Counted from the first letter of the stretch, positions 1 to 8,415 are shown. The stretch is DNA of 64,000 bases from Roseomonas mucosa ATCC BAA-692 (GCF_000622225.1 NZ_JHWD01000001.1:464705-528704); one strand, 5' to 3'. A program made the numbers and translations. The notes: generated from the letters alone by a model not told the origin.

Positions 1-623
1 TTCAGGGACTTGCCCTGGAAGGAGGCCAGCAAGGCCCGCGCCAGGCGCAGTCCTTCCTCGCTCAGCCGGTAGACCTCCGGTTCGCGCAGCCAGAGTTGCA
101 TCATGCCCCGGATCTGCACGAAGAGCGCGTCCGCGGCGGTGTCCGGCGTCCAGGGCGGGGCGAGGGGGTAGCGCAGGGCGGCGAGGTTCAGGAGCTCGCG
201 GAACTTGGCGCGCAGGTCTTCGTCCGCCTTCTGCAGGCGGTGCAGGGCGGGGGCCATCTCGTCCACGTATTCGCAGCGCTGGTAGAAGATGGTGAGGAGG
301 CGCCGGCGGCGCTCGTCCTGCTCGAACTGCCGCTTGGTGTCGGCCATGACGGTGTCGAGCTCTTCCAGCGGATCGAGGTCGGGATTCTCGGCGAGGCGGG
401 TGACCAGATCCTCGTGCGGAAGCTCGGCGCGCTCGTTCAGGGTGAGGAAGAGATCGAGCTTGTCGCGGAAGTGCCAGTAGATGGCGCCACGGGTGACGCC
501 GGCGACGCGGGCGACTTCCTCCAGCGTGGAGCGGGCCACGCCGCGTTCGTAGAAGACCTTCTCGGCGGCATCGAGGATCGCCTCGCGTGTCTGCTCTGCC
601 TGAGCCTTTGTGTGCCTTGCCAC
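1..623 (-). CDS. TetR/AcrR-family transcriptional repressor (3' end cut by window edge)
   Basis: Reading leftward from a GTG at 623, the frame stays open to the window edge and gives at least 207 residues; AcrR/TtgR proteins are about 210-215 aa, so only a few codons are missing. The N-terminus reads VARHTKAQAEQTREAILDAA, followed by the helix-turn-helix TLEEVARVAGVTRGAIYWHF, which is characteristic of repressors of RND multidrug efflux pumps. An in-frame ATG at 635 is an alternative start; GTG is preferred because the AcrR family usually starts with this MAR-K-T-K pattern. The C-terminal half is the variable ligand-binding domain. In the family, binding of hydrophobic drugs releases DNA. No pump gene is visible, so a target operon to the left is inference. 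A probable operator lies just upstream (649-668). Confidence 0.85.
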   Translation of the reverse strand, partial: MARHTKAQAEQTREAILDAAEKVFYERGVARSTLEEVARVAGVTRGAIYWHFRDKLDLFLTLNERAELPHEDLVTRLAENPDLDPLEELDTVMADTKRQFEQDERRRRLLTIFYQRCEYVDEMAPALHRLQKADEDLRAKFRELLNLAALRYPLAPPWTPDTAADALFVQIRGMMQLWLREPEVYRLSEEGLRLARALLASFQGKSL

Positions 624-648
624 TCCCCCGCCCATCCGCTGCCCGTGC

Positions 649-668
649 TTACAACCGCGCATGTATGC
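649..668. promoter_or_regulatory. Probable operator of the TetR/AcrR-type repressor
   Basis: The sequence TTACAACCGCGCATGTATGC lies 14-45 bases upstream of the repressor start. It resembles the TTACAA...CATG...TAAG operators of AcrR/TtgR proteins as remembered from the family. The resemblance is partial and no second copy was seen, so autoregulation is inferred only. Confidence 0.35.
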
Positions 669-750
669 TGCTGGAGGAGATTATGCCAGCATTAAGCGCC
701 ACGCACAGGCCATACGGGGGCACGAGGGAGTATTCTGTTCTCCCTTTCAT

Positions 751-768
751 CTTCCCGGCCGGGAGAAG
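751..768 (-). terminator. Terminator-like hairpin after the carbonic anhydrase gene
   Basis: CTTCTCCCGGCCGGGAAG (minus strand) is almost perfectly self-complementary and sits 8 bases after the carbonic anhydrase stop codon. There is no clear T-run, so Rho-independent action is uncertain. Confidence 0.3.
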
Positions 769-775
769 GTGCGGG

Positions 776-1462
776 TCAGTCCTGGGTGAGGGGGCCGGCG
801 GGGACGGGGTGGAAGCGGCCCTCGGCCTCGTCCAGCGCGCTGAGGGTGCCGTCGGCCACGTCGAACCACAGGCCGTGCAGGCCGAGCTGGCCGGCGGCCT
901 CGCGCTCCGCCAGCCAGGGGAAGGTGCGGAGGTTGCGCAGGGACTGGCGGATGGCGGCATGTTCCATGGCGCGCTGGTCGTCCAGCGGGTCCACGCCCTC
1001 GCAGCGCAGGACGTGGTCGCGGGCGGGGGCGATCAGGTCCATCCAGCGGGCGACGAAGTCGCCATGCGCCGCGTCCACACGATCGCGCTGGTTGCTGCGG
1101 AAGGCGTTGATGCCGCCGCAGGAGGCATGTCCGAGGACGACGACGTGCTCGACCTCCAGCGACCGGACGGCGAACTCGATGGCGGCCGAGGTGCCGTGGT
1201 AGTTGGCGTCGGGCTGGTAGGGGGGCACGAGGTTCGCGACGTTGCGGACCACGACCATCTCCCCGGCATCGGCGTCGAAGACGACCTCGGGCGCGACGCG
1301 GCTGTCCACGCAGGCGATCATCAGGATGCGCGGGTGCTGCCCGGCCTGGGCGAGCTGGGCGTAGTGGTGGCGCTCGCGCCGGAAGCGCGTGTAGCGGAAG
1401 CCCCGGTAGCCCTCCACGAGGCGGGAGGGCAGGGCGGGGGGTGGCTTCGGCTGGCCGGTCAT
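776..1462 (-). CDS. Beta-class carbonic anhydrase
   Basis: 228 aa, cytosolic. Carbonic anhydrases interconvert CO2 and bicarbonate, supplying bicarbonate to carboxylases. The beta-class zinc site is complete: Cys51, Asp53 and Arg55 in the CVDSR motif, then His112 and Cys115 in GHASCGG. Asp53/Arg55 form the dyad that gates the zinc in this family. The length is normal for the plant/bacterial beta class. It reads the same way as the upstream methionine aminopeptidase gene, with 17 bases between them, so co-transcription is likely. No odd features. Confidence 0.93.
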   Translation of the reverse strand: MTGQPKPPPALPSRLVEGYRGFRYTRFRRERHHYAQLAQAGQHPRILMIACVDSRVAPEVVFDADAGEMVVVRNVANLVPPYQPDANYHGTSAAIEFAVRSLEVEHVVVLGHASCGGINAFRSNQRDRVDAAHGDFVARWMDLIAPARDHVLRCEGVDPLDDQRAMEHAAIRQSLRNLRTFPWLAEREAAGQLGLHGLWFDVADGTLSALDEAEGRFHPVPAGPLTQD

Positions 1463-1479
1463 GTGCTTTGGGGGCGGGG

Positions 1480-2292
1480 TCAGGCGGGCAGGCTGTAGGG
1501 CGGCTTGTGCAGCCCGGCGGGGGAGTAGGTGAAGACCTCGCAGCCCGTGGCGGTGACGCCGACCATGTGCTCGAACTGGGCGGAGAGGGAGCGGTCGCGG
1601 GTCACGGCGGTCCAGCCGTCGTCGAGCACCTTCACCTCCGGGCGGCCGGCATTCACCATCGGCTCGATGGTGAAGAACATGCCTTCCTTGAGCTTGGGGC
1701 CTTCACCGGGGCGGCCGAAATGGAGGATGTTGGGCGGGGCGTGGAAGGTGCGGCCGACGCCGTGGCCGCAGAAGTCGCGGACCACGGAGAAGCGCTGCTT
1801 CTCCACGTAGCTCTGGATGGCGTGGCCGATGTCGCCGAGCGTGGTGCCGGGCTTCACCACGGCGATGCCGCGGAGCAGGCTCTCGTGGGTCACGTCCATC
1901 AGCAGGGCGGCCTTCCGGCTCGGCTCCCCGGCCACGTACATGCGGGAGGTGTCGCCGTACCAGCCGTCGAGGATGGGGGTGACGTCGATGTTGAGGATGT
2001 CGCCCTCCACCAGCCGCCGCTCGCCGGGGATGCCATGGCAGACGACGTGGTTGATGGAGATGCAGGAGCTCTTCGGGTAGCCGCGGTAGCCCAGCGTCGC
2101 CGGGACGGCGCCGTGGTCGAGCATGAAGTCGTGGCAGAGCTTGTCGAGCGCCTCGGTGGTGGCGCCGGGCACCACATGGGGCGTGATCATGTCCAGGCAG
2201 GCGGCGGCCAGCTGGCCGGCCTTGCGCATGCCCTCGAAATCCTCCGGCCCATGCAGCGGTATCCGCCGCGCCTCGCCCGCTGACTGTTCCAT
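1480..2292 (-). CDS. map: Type I methionine aminopeptidase
   Basis: 270 aa from the ATG at 2292 (MEQSAGEARR). The open frame extends upstream to 2487, but that part is low-complexity and unlike the family. The enzyme removes the N-terminal Met from nascent proteins. The five metal ligands of the pita-bread fold are all present: Asp103, Asp114, His177, Glu210 and Glu241, and the substrate-contacting His is at 85 (VVCHG). The gene is not beside the ribosomal protein genes, as map often is, and may be one of several copies. It is divergent from the drug exporter at 2502. Confidence 0.94.
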   Translation of the reverse strand: MEQSAGEARRIPLHGPEDFEGMRKAGQLAAACLDMITPHVVPGATTEALDKLCHDFMLDHGAVPATLGYRGYPKSSCISINHVVCHGIPGERRLVEGDILNIDVTPILDGWYGDTSRMYVAGEPSRKAALLMDVTHESLLRGIAVVKPGTTLGDIGHAIQSYVEKQRFSVVRDFCGHGVGRTFHAPPNILHFGRPGEGPKLKEGMFFTIEPMVNAGRPEVKVLDDGWTAVTRDRSLSAQFEHMVGVTATGCEVFTYSPAGLHKPPYSLPA

Positions 2293-2501
2293 GAAGGCGA
2301 AAATGCGGCGGCGGCGCGTGGCTTGCAAGGCTTGGACATGCGGCGCAAGGGAGGATTGCACTGGCGTCGGGATTCCGCGGTGACGGAAACCGGGGGAAGC
2401 GGGCGGGCACGCGCAGGGTTCCCTGGCGTGTCCAAGGGGCGTGGTCGGGTGCCCTCCCCGGGGCCGTGCCGGCGGGCTTTGCGGCAAGGGGAGGGGTGTG
2501 C

Positions 2502-4004
2502 ATGGCGGCGGGCGGGCACGCGGAGACAGGTTCGCGGCGGGAGAGTCCGGGCGGAGAGGTGACGGAGCGGCCCGCCGCGCCGGGCAAGGCCGCCGGCGGG
2601 CGCGGCTGGGTGGACGACCCGCGCTTCACCGCGGCGATCGTGGCCAGCGCGCTGATCATGCAGAACCTGGACAGCAGCGTGATCGCGACGGCGCTGCCGG
2701 CCATGGCGCGGGACCTGGGCAGCGAGCCGCTGCATCTCTCGGCGGCGATCACCTCCTATCTCGTGGCGCTGACGGTCTTCGTGCCGGTGAGCGGCTGGGT
2801 GGCCGACCGGTACGGGGCGAAGCGGGTCTTCCTCTGGGCGATCGCGGTCTTCGTCGCCTCCTCGGTGGCTTGCGGACTGGCGCAGGGGCTGACGGAGCTG
2901 ATCCTGGCGCGGGTGGTGCAGGGGATCGGAGGGGCGATGATGGTGCCGGTGGCGCGGCTGCTGCTGCTGCGCCGGGTGACCAAGGAGGAGATCGTGCGGG
3001 CCACCACCTGGCTGACCATGCCGGGGCTGCTGGGGCCGATCATGGGACCGCCGCTGGGGGGCTTCCTGACCGACCAGCTTTCCTGGCGCTGGGTGTTCTG
3101 GATCAACCTGCCGATCGGGATGCTGGGGCTGTTCCTGGCCTGGCGCTTCATCACCGCGCCGGAGCAGGAGCGGCCGCCGAAGCTGGACGTGCCGGGGATC
3201 ACGCTGGTCGGGTTGTCGCTGGCCTGCCTGATGTTCGGCTTCGAGACGGTGGGGCGCGGAGTGGTGGAGCCCGCCTGGAGCTGGGTGGCGCTGGTGGCCG
3301 GGGCGGGGCTGGTGGTGTGGGCGGTGCGGCACTGCCTGCGGGCGGAGCATCCGGCGCTGGACCTGAGCCTGCTGCGCATCCCGGCCTTTCAGGTGACGGT
3401 GACGGCGGGGACGATGTTCCGCATCGGGGCGGGGGCGATCCCCTTCCTGGTGCCGCTGGCGATCCAGTTGGGCTTCGGGGCCTCGGCCACCACCTCGGGG
3501 CTGATCACGCTGGCCTCGGCGCTAGGGGCCTTCGGCATGAAGCCGCTGGTGCACCGGGTGCTGCGCTGGCTGGGCTATCGTGGCACGCTGGTCTGGAACA
3601 CGGTGCTGCAGGGGGCGATCATCCTGCTGCTGGCGACGCTCTCGCCCGGCTGGCCGCTCTGGGGGGTGTTCATCCTGCTGGCGGTGAACGGGATCTTCCG
3701 CTCCCTGCACTTCACCTCGCTGAACTCGCTGGCCTATGCGGAGCTGCCGCAGAAGGCGCTCTCCGCCGCCACCAGCCTCTATTCGACGGCGCAGCAGCTC
3801 TCCATGGCGCTGGGCGTGGTGATGGGCTCCTCCGTGCTGGCGGCTTCCACCGCGCTGCACGGGCATGGCGAGCCGGCGCTGGGGGATTTCTCGCTGGCCT
3901 TCGTTGCGGTGGCGGCAGTGGTGCTGGCTTCGCTGCCGCCGTGCCTGCAACTGCCGCGGGATGCGGGAGAGGCGGTGTCGGGATACCGGCGGCGCGGGGG
4001 ATGA
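2502..4004 (+). CDS. MFS drug exporter, DHA2 (14-helix, EmrB/QacA-like) family
   Basis: 500 aa, inner membrane, probably a proton-driven exporter of toxic compounds. It was assigned to DHA2 from its size, the many hydrophobic segments, the early D-S-S-V motif in helix 1 (QNLDSSVIATALPAM), motif A (GWVADRYGAKRV) and the antiporter motif C (GLLGPIMGPPLGG). The ATG at 2502 is chosen because a strong AGGGGAGGGG ribosome site lies 5 bases upstream; an upstream in-frame ATG (2466) lacks one. It stands alone, without an EmrA-type partner, and is divergent from map. The substrate is unknown. Confidence 0.88.
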   Translation: MAAGGHAETGSRRESPGGEVTERPAAPGKAAGGRGWVDDPRFTAAIVASALIMQNLDSSVIATALPAMARDLGSEPLHLSAAITSYLVALTVFVPVSGWVADRYGAKRVFLWAIAVFVASSVACGLAQGLTELILARVVQGIGGAMMVPVARLLLLRRVTKEEIVRATTWLTMPGLLGPIMGPPLGGFLTDQLSWRWVFWINLPIGMLGLFLAWRFITAPEQERPPKLDVPGITLVGLSLACLMFGFETVGRGVVEPAWSWVALVAGAGLVVWAVRHCLRAEHPALDLSLLRIPAFQVTVTAGTMFRIGAGAIPFLVPLAIQLGFGASATTSGLITLASALGAFGMKPLVHRVLRWLGYRGTLVWNTVLQGAIILLLATLSPGWPLWGVFILLAVNGIFRSLHFTSLNSLAYAELPQKALSAATSLYSTAQQLSMALGVVMGSSVLAASTALHGHGEPALGDFSLAFVAVAAVVLASLPPCLQLPRDAGEAVSGYRRRGG

Positions 4005-4025
4005 CGCGGGCGGGTTGGTGGCGTG

Positions 4026-4265
4026 GGCGTTGCGCCGTCCGCCGCTGCTCCGTCCCCGGGTGAAAGGCGCTGCCTTTCCCCCGGCCCCCTATCCGCCAGG
4101 ACGCTGCGCGCCCTGGACCCGATGGGTTGGCTCTCGCCGAGGCTGATCGCGCCGGAGAGCATGACTCTGGAGAGCATGACTCTCCGGCGGACTGCCGGTG
4201 CCACCGGTGCGGAAACGGTGTTTTCCTTCCTCTCGGGAGCCCCCCGTTTCCAGCCGGGCTTCGGG
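4026..4265 (-). repeat. Dispersed palindromic repeat, partial copy (reverse orientation)
   Basis: Matches the reverse complement of the ~330-bp family seen at 16132, 34091 and 38429 (also reversed at 11482). It contains the end module with the GGTGAAAGGCGCTGCCTTTCCCCC hairpin, the CCAGGACGCTGCGCGCCCTGG hairpin and the GCCGGAGAGC/GACTCTCCGGC palindrome. The palindrome stem is duplicated in tandem (GAGAGCATGACTCTG then GAGAGCATGACTCTC). The outer half of the repeat (GGGACCGAAGCCGGTCCCC and GGGAGAGGC modules) is missing. The copy lies between convergent genes. The following bases, 4266-4488, carry nothing recognisable; a minus-strand frame starting at 4442 runs into the repeat but has no ribosome site. 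Confidence 0.75.
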
Positions 4266-4488
4266 CAGGGTGGGGCCGGCCGTTGCCGTGGACGGGCGGG
4301 GCGTTCCCGCGCGGAGGCTCCCGCCGGTGCCGGACGGGAGCGTTCCGGCGCGGTGCTGCGCGAACGGCAGCGGAAGGGCACAGTGGGTGCCGCGGGCCAG
4401 GGCCGCCAGAAAGCTGCCGGGCCAGAAACCATGTTCCGTCATGGTCCAGGCTTTGGCCTGTCCCGCCGGGCGGCGATGTGACGTGGAG

Positions 4489-4514
4489 GCCGGTGCGCCC
4501 TGGGGCGCGCCGGC
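4489..4514 (-). terminator. Hairpin terminator after the hydroxylase gene
   Basis: An 11-bp stem (GCCGGTGCGCC / GGCGCGCCGGC, one G-T pair) with a 4-base loop lies 15 bases after the stop of the gene at 4530. There is no long T-run. Confidence 0.45.
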
Positions 4515-4529
4515 TGCCGGTCCGGCGGG

Positions 4530-5363
4530 TCAGCCGGGCTGGTTACGGAGCTTCTCGGCCTCGGCGTAGAAGCGCTTCTCCCAGGTGTTCTGGTTCTCCA
4601 GCCCCTCACGGATGAAGGGGGTGAAGGGGGCGAGATTGAGGAGGAGCCAGTTCACCAGCCGGGCGGGGAAGCGCAGCGGCTTCACGAAGTCCACGAAGAG
4701 GACGACGCGGGTCTTGTCGGTATGGTTCCAGGCCTCGTGCTCGTAGGCGTCGTCGAAGATCAGGGCCTTGCCTTCCTGCCAGTGGCAGACCTGCTTGTCG
4801 ACGCGGATGGCGAGCTGGTCGTCCTTCGATTCCGGCACGATCAGGCCGAGATGCAGGCGCAGCACGCCGTTGTAGGGGCCGCGATGGGGCGGCAGGTGCT
4901 TGCCCGGTTCGAAGATCGAGAACATCGCGGTCTTGAGGCCGGGGATCTTTTGCACGATGCGCCAGGTCTCGGGGCACTGCTCGATGTTCTGCTTCGAGGA
5001 GAGGCCATAGCCGGTGAGGAAGAAGGTCTTCCAGGCCCGGTCCGTGCTGATGGTGCGGACATCGGCGGAGAGCTCGTGGAAGCCGGGCAGGTCTTCCTGG
5101 CGGAGCAGGACGCGGTCGAGCTCCTTGCGGATGGCGGGCCATTCGCGCTCGATCTCCGCCGCCCAGGGGAAGGTGGCGTTGTTGTAGACGGGCGGGTTGC
5201 CGACCTTGGAGTGGCGGAGGTTCAGCCGCTCCGCCCCGGCGACGATGGTCATGAAGAACCGTGTCGTGCGGCTGGGCCGGTCCATCGCGGCCATGCCCTC
5301 GGTGCCGAAGGTCTGCTGTGGGGAGGCGGCCGCGGCGGGGGCATTCGTCGTGGTGTGGTTCAT
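4530..5363 (-). CDS. Aspartyl/asparaginyl beta-hydroxylase-like protein (LpxO-like)
   Basis: 277 aa from the ATG at 5363, which has an AGGAGG site 9 bases upstream; the longer open frame to 5507 is rejected. The family are Fe(II)/2-oxoglutarate dioxygenases. The core motifs are visible: PPHRGPYNGVLRLHLGL (first iron His, 2-oxoglutarate Arg) and the second iron His in AYEHEAWNHTDKTRVVL. LpxO relatives hydroxylate lipid A acyl chains; others act on Asp/Asn or small molecules, so the substrate is open. A hydrophobic patch near the C-terminus (WLLLNLAPFTPF) could contact the membrane. It is convergent with the exporter upstream, with a repeat between them. Confidence 0.85.
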   Translation of the reverse strand: MNHTTTNAPAAAASPQQTFGTEGMAAMDRPSRTTRFFMTIVAGAERLNLRHSKVGNPPVYNNATFPWAAEIEREWPAIRKELDRVLLRQEDLPGFHELSADVRTISTDRAWKTFFLTGYGLSSKQNIEQCPETWRIVQKIPGLKTAMFSIFEPGKHLPPHRGPYNGVLRLHLGLIVPESKDDQLAIRVDKQVCHWQEGKALIFDDAYEHEAWNHTDKTRVVLFVDFVKPLRFPARLVNWLLLNLAPFTPFIREGLENQNTWEKRFYAEAEKLRNQPG

Positions 5364-5670
5364 GAGGTGTCTTGTCCTCCTGCGCGGCGGGTCAGCCAAG
5401 TTCCCGGGGCGGCGGTGTGGCGGGGCGAATCCCCGAACGCGGATCAGGCCGCGGCAGGTTACAACCCTATGACGCTGATATTGAGTCGCAATGCTGTGGG
5501 CAGGCATTCGCCGGCCGCGGGGCGCGGTTGCAGGCGGGGGGTGGCCGGAGGGGACGGCTAGCCTTGCCGGGCCACGGGGGCAAGGGCGCAGGCGGTCAGG
5601 CGTGAAGGCCGCGGGAGGAGGCCCGGGATGGGGCCGGGAGAGGCGCGGGGCCTCTCCCGGGGACGGCGCC
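5364..5670. other. Intergenic region between two leftward genes
   Basis: 307 bases with no supported gene. It holds the leader of the hydroxylase gene (ribosome site AGGAGG next to 5363) and, at the other end, the terminator hairpin of the oxidoreductase gene (5634-5660). I see no confident promoter. Confidence 0.5.
5634..5660 (-). terminator. Hairpin terminator after the Old Yellow Enzyme gene
   Basis: A perfect 10-bp stem, CCGGGAGAGG / CCTCTCCCGG, with a 7-base loop, lies 11 bases past the stop codon. Its sequence resembles the first palindrome (GGGAGAGGCTCTGCCTCTCCC) of the dispersed repeat family, so it may be a solitary module. Confidence 0.55.
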
Positions 5671-6729
5671 TCAGGCGGCCTCGGCCAGGGCGGGGTAGTC
5701 GGTGTAGCCGTGCGGACCGGGGGCGTAGAAGGTGGAGGGGTCCGGCGTGTTCAGCGGCAGGTTGTGGGCGAAGCGTTCCGGCAGGTCGGGATTGGCGATG
5801 AAGAGCTTGCCGAAGGCCACGGCATCGGCGTCGCCACGGTCGAGGATGGCCTCGGCGCTTTCCCGGGTGAAGCCTTCGTTGGCGATGTAGGCGCCGCCGA
5901 AGGCGCGCTTGAGCTGCGGGCCGAGGCTGTCGGGGCCTTGGGCCTCGCGGGAGCAGAGGAAGGCGATCCGCCGCTCGCCGAGGGCCTGGGCGACATGGGT
6001 GAAGAGGGCGACGGGGTCACTGTCGCCCATGTCGTGCGTGTCGCAGCGCGGGGCGAGATGGACGCCGACGCGGCCCGGACCGAAGACGGAGATGGCGGCG
6101 TCGGTGGCCTCCAGCAGCAGGCGGGCGCGGTTGGCGATGGAGCCGCCGTAGCGGTCGGTGCGCCGGTTGGTGCTGTCCTGCAGGAACTGGTCGAGCAGGT
6201 AGCCGTTGGCGCCGTGCAGCTCCACGCCGTCGAAGCCGGCGCGCTGGGCATTGGCGGCGGCCTGGCGGAACTGTTCGACGATGGCGGCGACTTCCTCCGT
6301 CTCCAGCGCGTGCGGGGTGACGTAGGGGCGCTGCGGGCGGAGCAGGCTGACATGGCCCTTCGCGGCGATGGCGCTGGGGGCAACGGGGACGCGGCCGCCG
6401 AGGAAGGACGGGTCGGAGATGCGGCCGACATGCCAGATCTGGGCGAGGATGCGGCCACCGGCCCCGTGGACGGCATGGGTGACGGGCTTCCAGCCCTCGA
6501 CCTGCTCCTCGCTCCAGAGGCCGGGAACATCGGCATAGCCGACACCCATGGGGGAGACGGGGATGCCTTCGCTGATGATCAGCCCGGCGGAGGCGCGCTG
6601 GCGGTAGTATTCGGCGACCAGGGCGTTGGGGACATGGCCGGGCGAGCGGGTACGGGTGAGGGGGGCCATGACGACGCGGTTGGGCAGGGTGAGGTCGCCC
6701 AGGCGGAGGGGATCGAAGAGGCTCGGCAT
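5671..6729 (-). CDS. NADH:flavin oxidoreductase, Old Yellow Enzyme family (NemA-like)
   Basis: 352 aa from the ATG at 6729 (MPSLFDPLRLGDLTLPNRVV). A TIM-barrel FMN enzyme that reduces activated C=C bonds or nitro compounds with NAD(P)H. Diagnostic segments are PLTRTRSPGHVPN near the N-terminus, the substrate-binding His/Asn in VELHGANGYLLDQFLQD and the FMN-contacting TDRYGGS. Length and motifs match N-ethylmaleimide reductase/xenobiotic reductase. The open frame upstream to 6993 is low-complexity and unlikely. It is divergent from prs. Confidence 0.92.
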   Translation of the reverse strand: MPSLFDPLRLGDLTLPNRVVMAPLTRTRSPGHVPNALVAEYYRQRASAGLIISEGIPVSPMGVGYADVPGLWSEEQVEGWKPVTHAVHGAGGRILAQIWHVGRISDPSFLGGRVPVAPSAIAAKGHVSLLRPQRPYVTPHALETEEVAAIVEQFRQAAANAQRAGFDGVELHGANGYLLDQFLQDSTNRRTDRYGGSIANRARLLLEATDAAISVFGPGRVGVHLAPRCDTHDMGDSDPVALFTHVAQALGERRIAFLCSREAQGPDSLGPQLKRAFGGAYIANEGFTRESAEAILDRGDADAVAFGKLFIANPDLPERFAHNLPLNTPDPSTFYAPGPHGYTDYPALAEAA

Positions 6730-7048
6730 CGGCCGGTTCCCTATTGGTGCCCGTGGCGGGATTGCCGCGGGAGAAGGGGAGTTGGGCCGTTTGCTGCGGC
6801 GCAAAAGGTGCCGGGGCGGATGGGTGCCATGTGAAGCCCGCATGTCCGCCTCCGGGGATGGCGGGCGCTGCCGGGCACGGGGCCCATGGGTGTGGGGGCG
6901 GCCAAATCGCGGGTGGGGGAAGGCGTAGGTCATGCGGCTTTGCAGCATCAGCCGGCGTCCAATTTTGCTGTCCTGCATCTCATGCATGGACACGCTTCGG
7001 TGAGGTTGCTATCCCGCAGCGCGCCTCCCCCCTCCAAGGCTGCCCTTC
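6730..7048. other. Divergent intergenic region between the Old Yellow Enzyme gene and prs
   Basis: 319 bases without a gene. It contains the prs promoter (6987-7015) and the region upstream of the flavin oxidoreductase gene, for which no clear operator was recognised. Confidence 0.5.
6987..7015 (+). promoter_or_regulatory. Sigma-70-type promoter of prs
   Basis: TGGACA, 17 bases, then TATCCC. The spacing is ideal and the -10 ends 33 bases before the prs ATG. Confidence 0.55.
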
Positions 7049-7981
7049 ATGAAAATCATTGCCTGCAACAGCAACCGCCCCCTCGCAGAGGCCGTTGCTG
7101 CATCCCTGAACCTGCCCTTGGCCCAGGCTTCGGTGCGCCGCTTCGCCGACATGGAGATCTTCGTCGAGATCCATGAGAACGTGCGTGGCGAGGACGTCTT
7201 CGTGGTGCAGTCCACCTGCTTTCCCACGAACGACAACCTGATGGAGCTGCTGATCACGCTGGACGCGCTGCGCCGCGCCAGCGCCCGGCGTATCACGGCA
7301 GTCATCCCGTATTTCGGCTATGCCCGGCAGGACCGGAAGTCCGGCAGCCGCACGCCGATCTCGGCCAAGCTGGTGGCGAACCTGATCACCGAGGCGGGCG
7401 CCGACCGCGTGCTGACGCTGGACCTTCATGCCGGGCAGATCCAGGGCTTCTTCGACATCCCCGTGGACAACCTCTTCGCCGCGCCGCTCTTCGCCCGGGA
7501 CATCCTGGAGCGCTACAAGGGCCGCGACCTGATGGTGGTTTCCCCCGATGTGGGCGGCGTGGTGCGTGCGCGGGCGATCGCGACGCGGCTGCACACGGAC
7601 CTCGCCATCATCGACAAGCGCCGGCCGCAGGCGGGCGTGTCCGAGGTGATGAACGTGATCGGCGACGTGCAGGGCCGCGACTGCATCCTGGTCGATGACA
7701 TCGTGGATTCCGGCGGGACGCTGTGCAACGCGGCCGAGGCGCTGCTGAAGAACGGCGCGAACTCGGCCAGCGTCTATGTGACGCATGGCGTGCTGTCCGG
7801 CGGGGCCGTGGCGCGCATCGGCGCGGCGCCGATCGAGAAGATGGTGATCACCGACAGCATCCAGGCCACCGAGGCGGTGCGGGTGTCGAGCAACATCCGG
7901 CAGCTGACCGTGGCGCCGCTGCTGGCCGAGGCGATGCGGCGGATCAGCGAGGAAAGCTCGGTTTCCACGCTGTTCAACTGA
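7049..7981 (+). CDS. prs: Ribose-phosphate pyrophosphokinase (PRPP synthetase)
   Basis: 310 aa, the usual length. It makes PRPP from ribose-5-phosphate and ATP for nucleotide, His and Trp synthesis. Class I features are present: the flexible-loop region [18 protein letters not shown], the divalent-cation/ATP region [12 protein letters not shown] and the PRPP-binding loop [15 protein letters not shown]. In many alphaproteobacteria prs stands near rplY-pth-ychF; here it is about 5 kb upstream of them, separated by a GST/phosphatase group. Single-gene transcription is suggested by a GC hairpin at 8006-8031. Confidence 0.97.
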   Translation: MKIIACNSNRPLAEAVAASLNLPLAQASVRRFADMEIFVEIHENVRGEDVFVVQSTCFPTNDNLMELLITLDALRRASARRITAVIPYFGYARQDRKSGSRTPISAKLVANLITEAGADRVLTLDLHAGQIQGFFDIPVDNLFAAPLFARDILERYKGRDLMVVSPDVGGVVRARAIATRLHTDLAIIDKRRPQAGVSEVMNVIGDVQGRDCILVDDIVDSGGTLCNAAEALLKNGANSASVYVTHGVLSGGAVARIGAAPIEKMVITDSIQATEAVRVSSNIRQLTVAPLLAEAMRRISEESSVSTLFN

Positions 7982-8005
7982 GGACCGGGCACGACCGGGA
8001 CGAAT

Positions 8006-8031
8006 GGCCCGCGCCGGGTTGGGTGCGGGCC
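8006..8031 (+). terminator. Hairpin after prs
   Basis: GGCCCGC / GCGGGCC stem with a 12-base loop, 25 bases past the prs stop codon, without a T-run. Confidence 0.4.
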
Positions 8032-8068
8032 GATGGGCCGGGGGGCTGGCCTGTTGGGGTTGACATGC

Positions 8069-8099
8069 GTTGCGGAACCGGAGGTGACGGTTCCGCAAC
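8069..8099. repeat. Perfect 12-bp inverted repeat downstream of prs
   Basis: GTTGCGGAACCG, 7 bases, CGGTTCCGCAAC. A TTGACA hexamer (8060-8065) stands immediately upstream, and a further TGCGGTTC half-copy follows at 8101. This could be an operator or a second terminator. The 7982-8188 stretch holds no other recognisable feature. Confidence 0.6.
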
Positions 8100-8188
8100 C
8101 TGCGGTTCATAGGCTTCCGCCCGGTGATGCAGCAGCTTGGCCGGACGGTCACCGCGCTGTGGCCGCTGGGCCTGCTGGGTGGGGGCCT

Positions 8189-8359
8189 GTGCCGCGGCGC
8201 TTCTGGATCTCCTATGCCCGGCAGCGGCTGTATGTACGGCGGGCCGGGGCGGAGGCCTGGGTGCCCGTGGTGGCGGACCGGGTGCCGGCCACGGCGCCCG
8301 GGGACGGGGGCGCCCCGAGGTTAGGCGGCACGCCGTTTCGTGATCCGCACCCGTCCTGA
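8189..8359 (+). CDS. Possible small protein of unknown function
   Basis: A 56-codon frame from a GTG preceded by GGTGGGGG. The start reads MPRRFWISYARQRLYVRRAG and is aromatic/basic, unlike the low-complexity shadow frames around it. No family is recognised. It lies between prs and the NmrA-like gene on the same strand. Could be noise in GC-rich DNA. Confidence 0.3.
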   Translation: MPRRFWISYARQRLYVRRAGAEAWVPVVADRVPATAPGDGGAPRLGGTPFRDPHPS

Positions 8360-8415
8360 TCCGTGGTCCCGCCGCCGCCACCTGCCAGCCTGGTTCCGGA
8401 TGGAAAGGGCATGGC

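Noticed and set aside
4089..4442. Minus-strand 117-codon frame starting MTEHGFWPGSFLAALARG
   Set aside because: Its start looks protein-like, but it lacks a ribosome site and its second half is repeat sequence, so at best it is a gene remnant.
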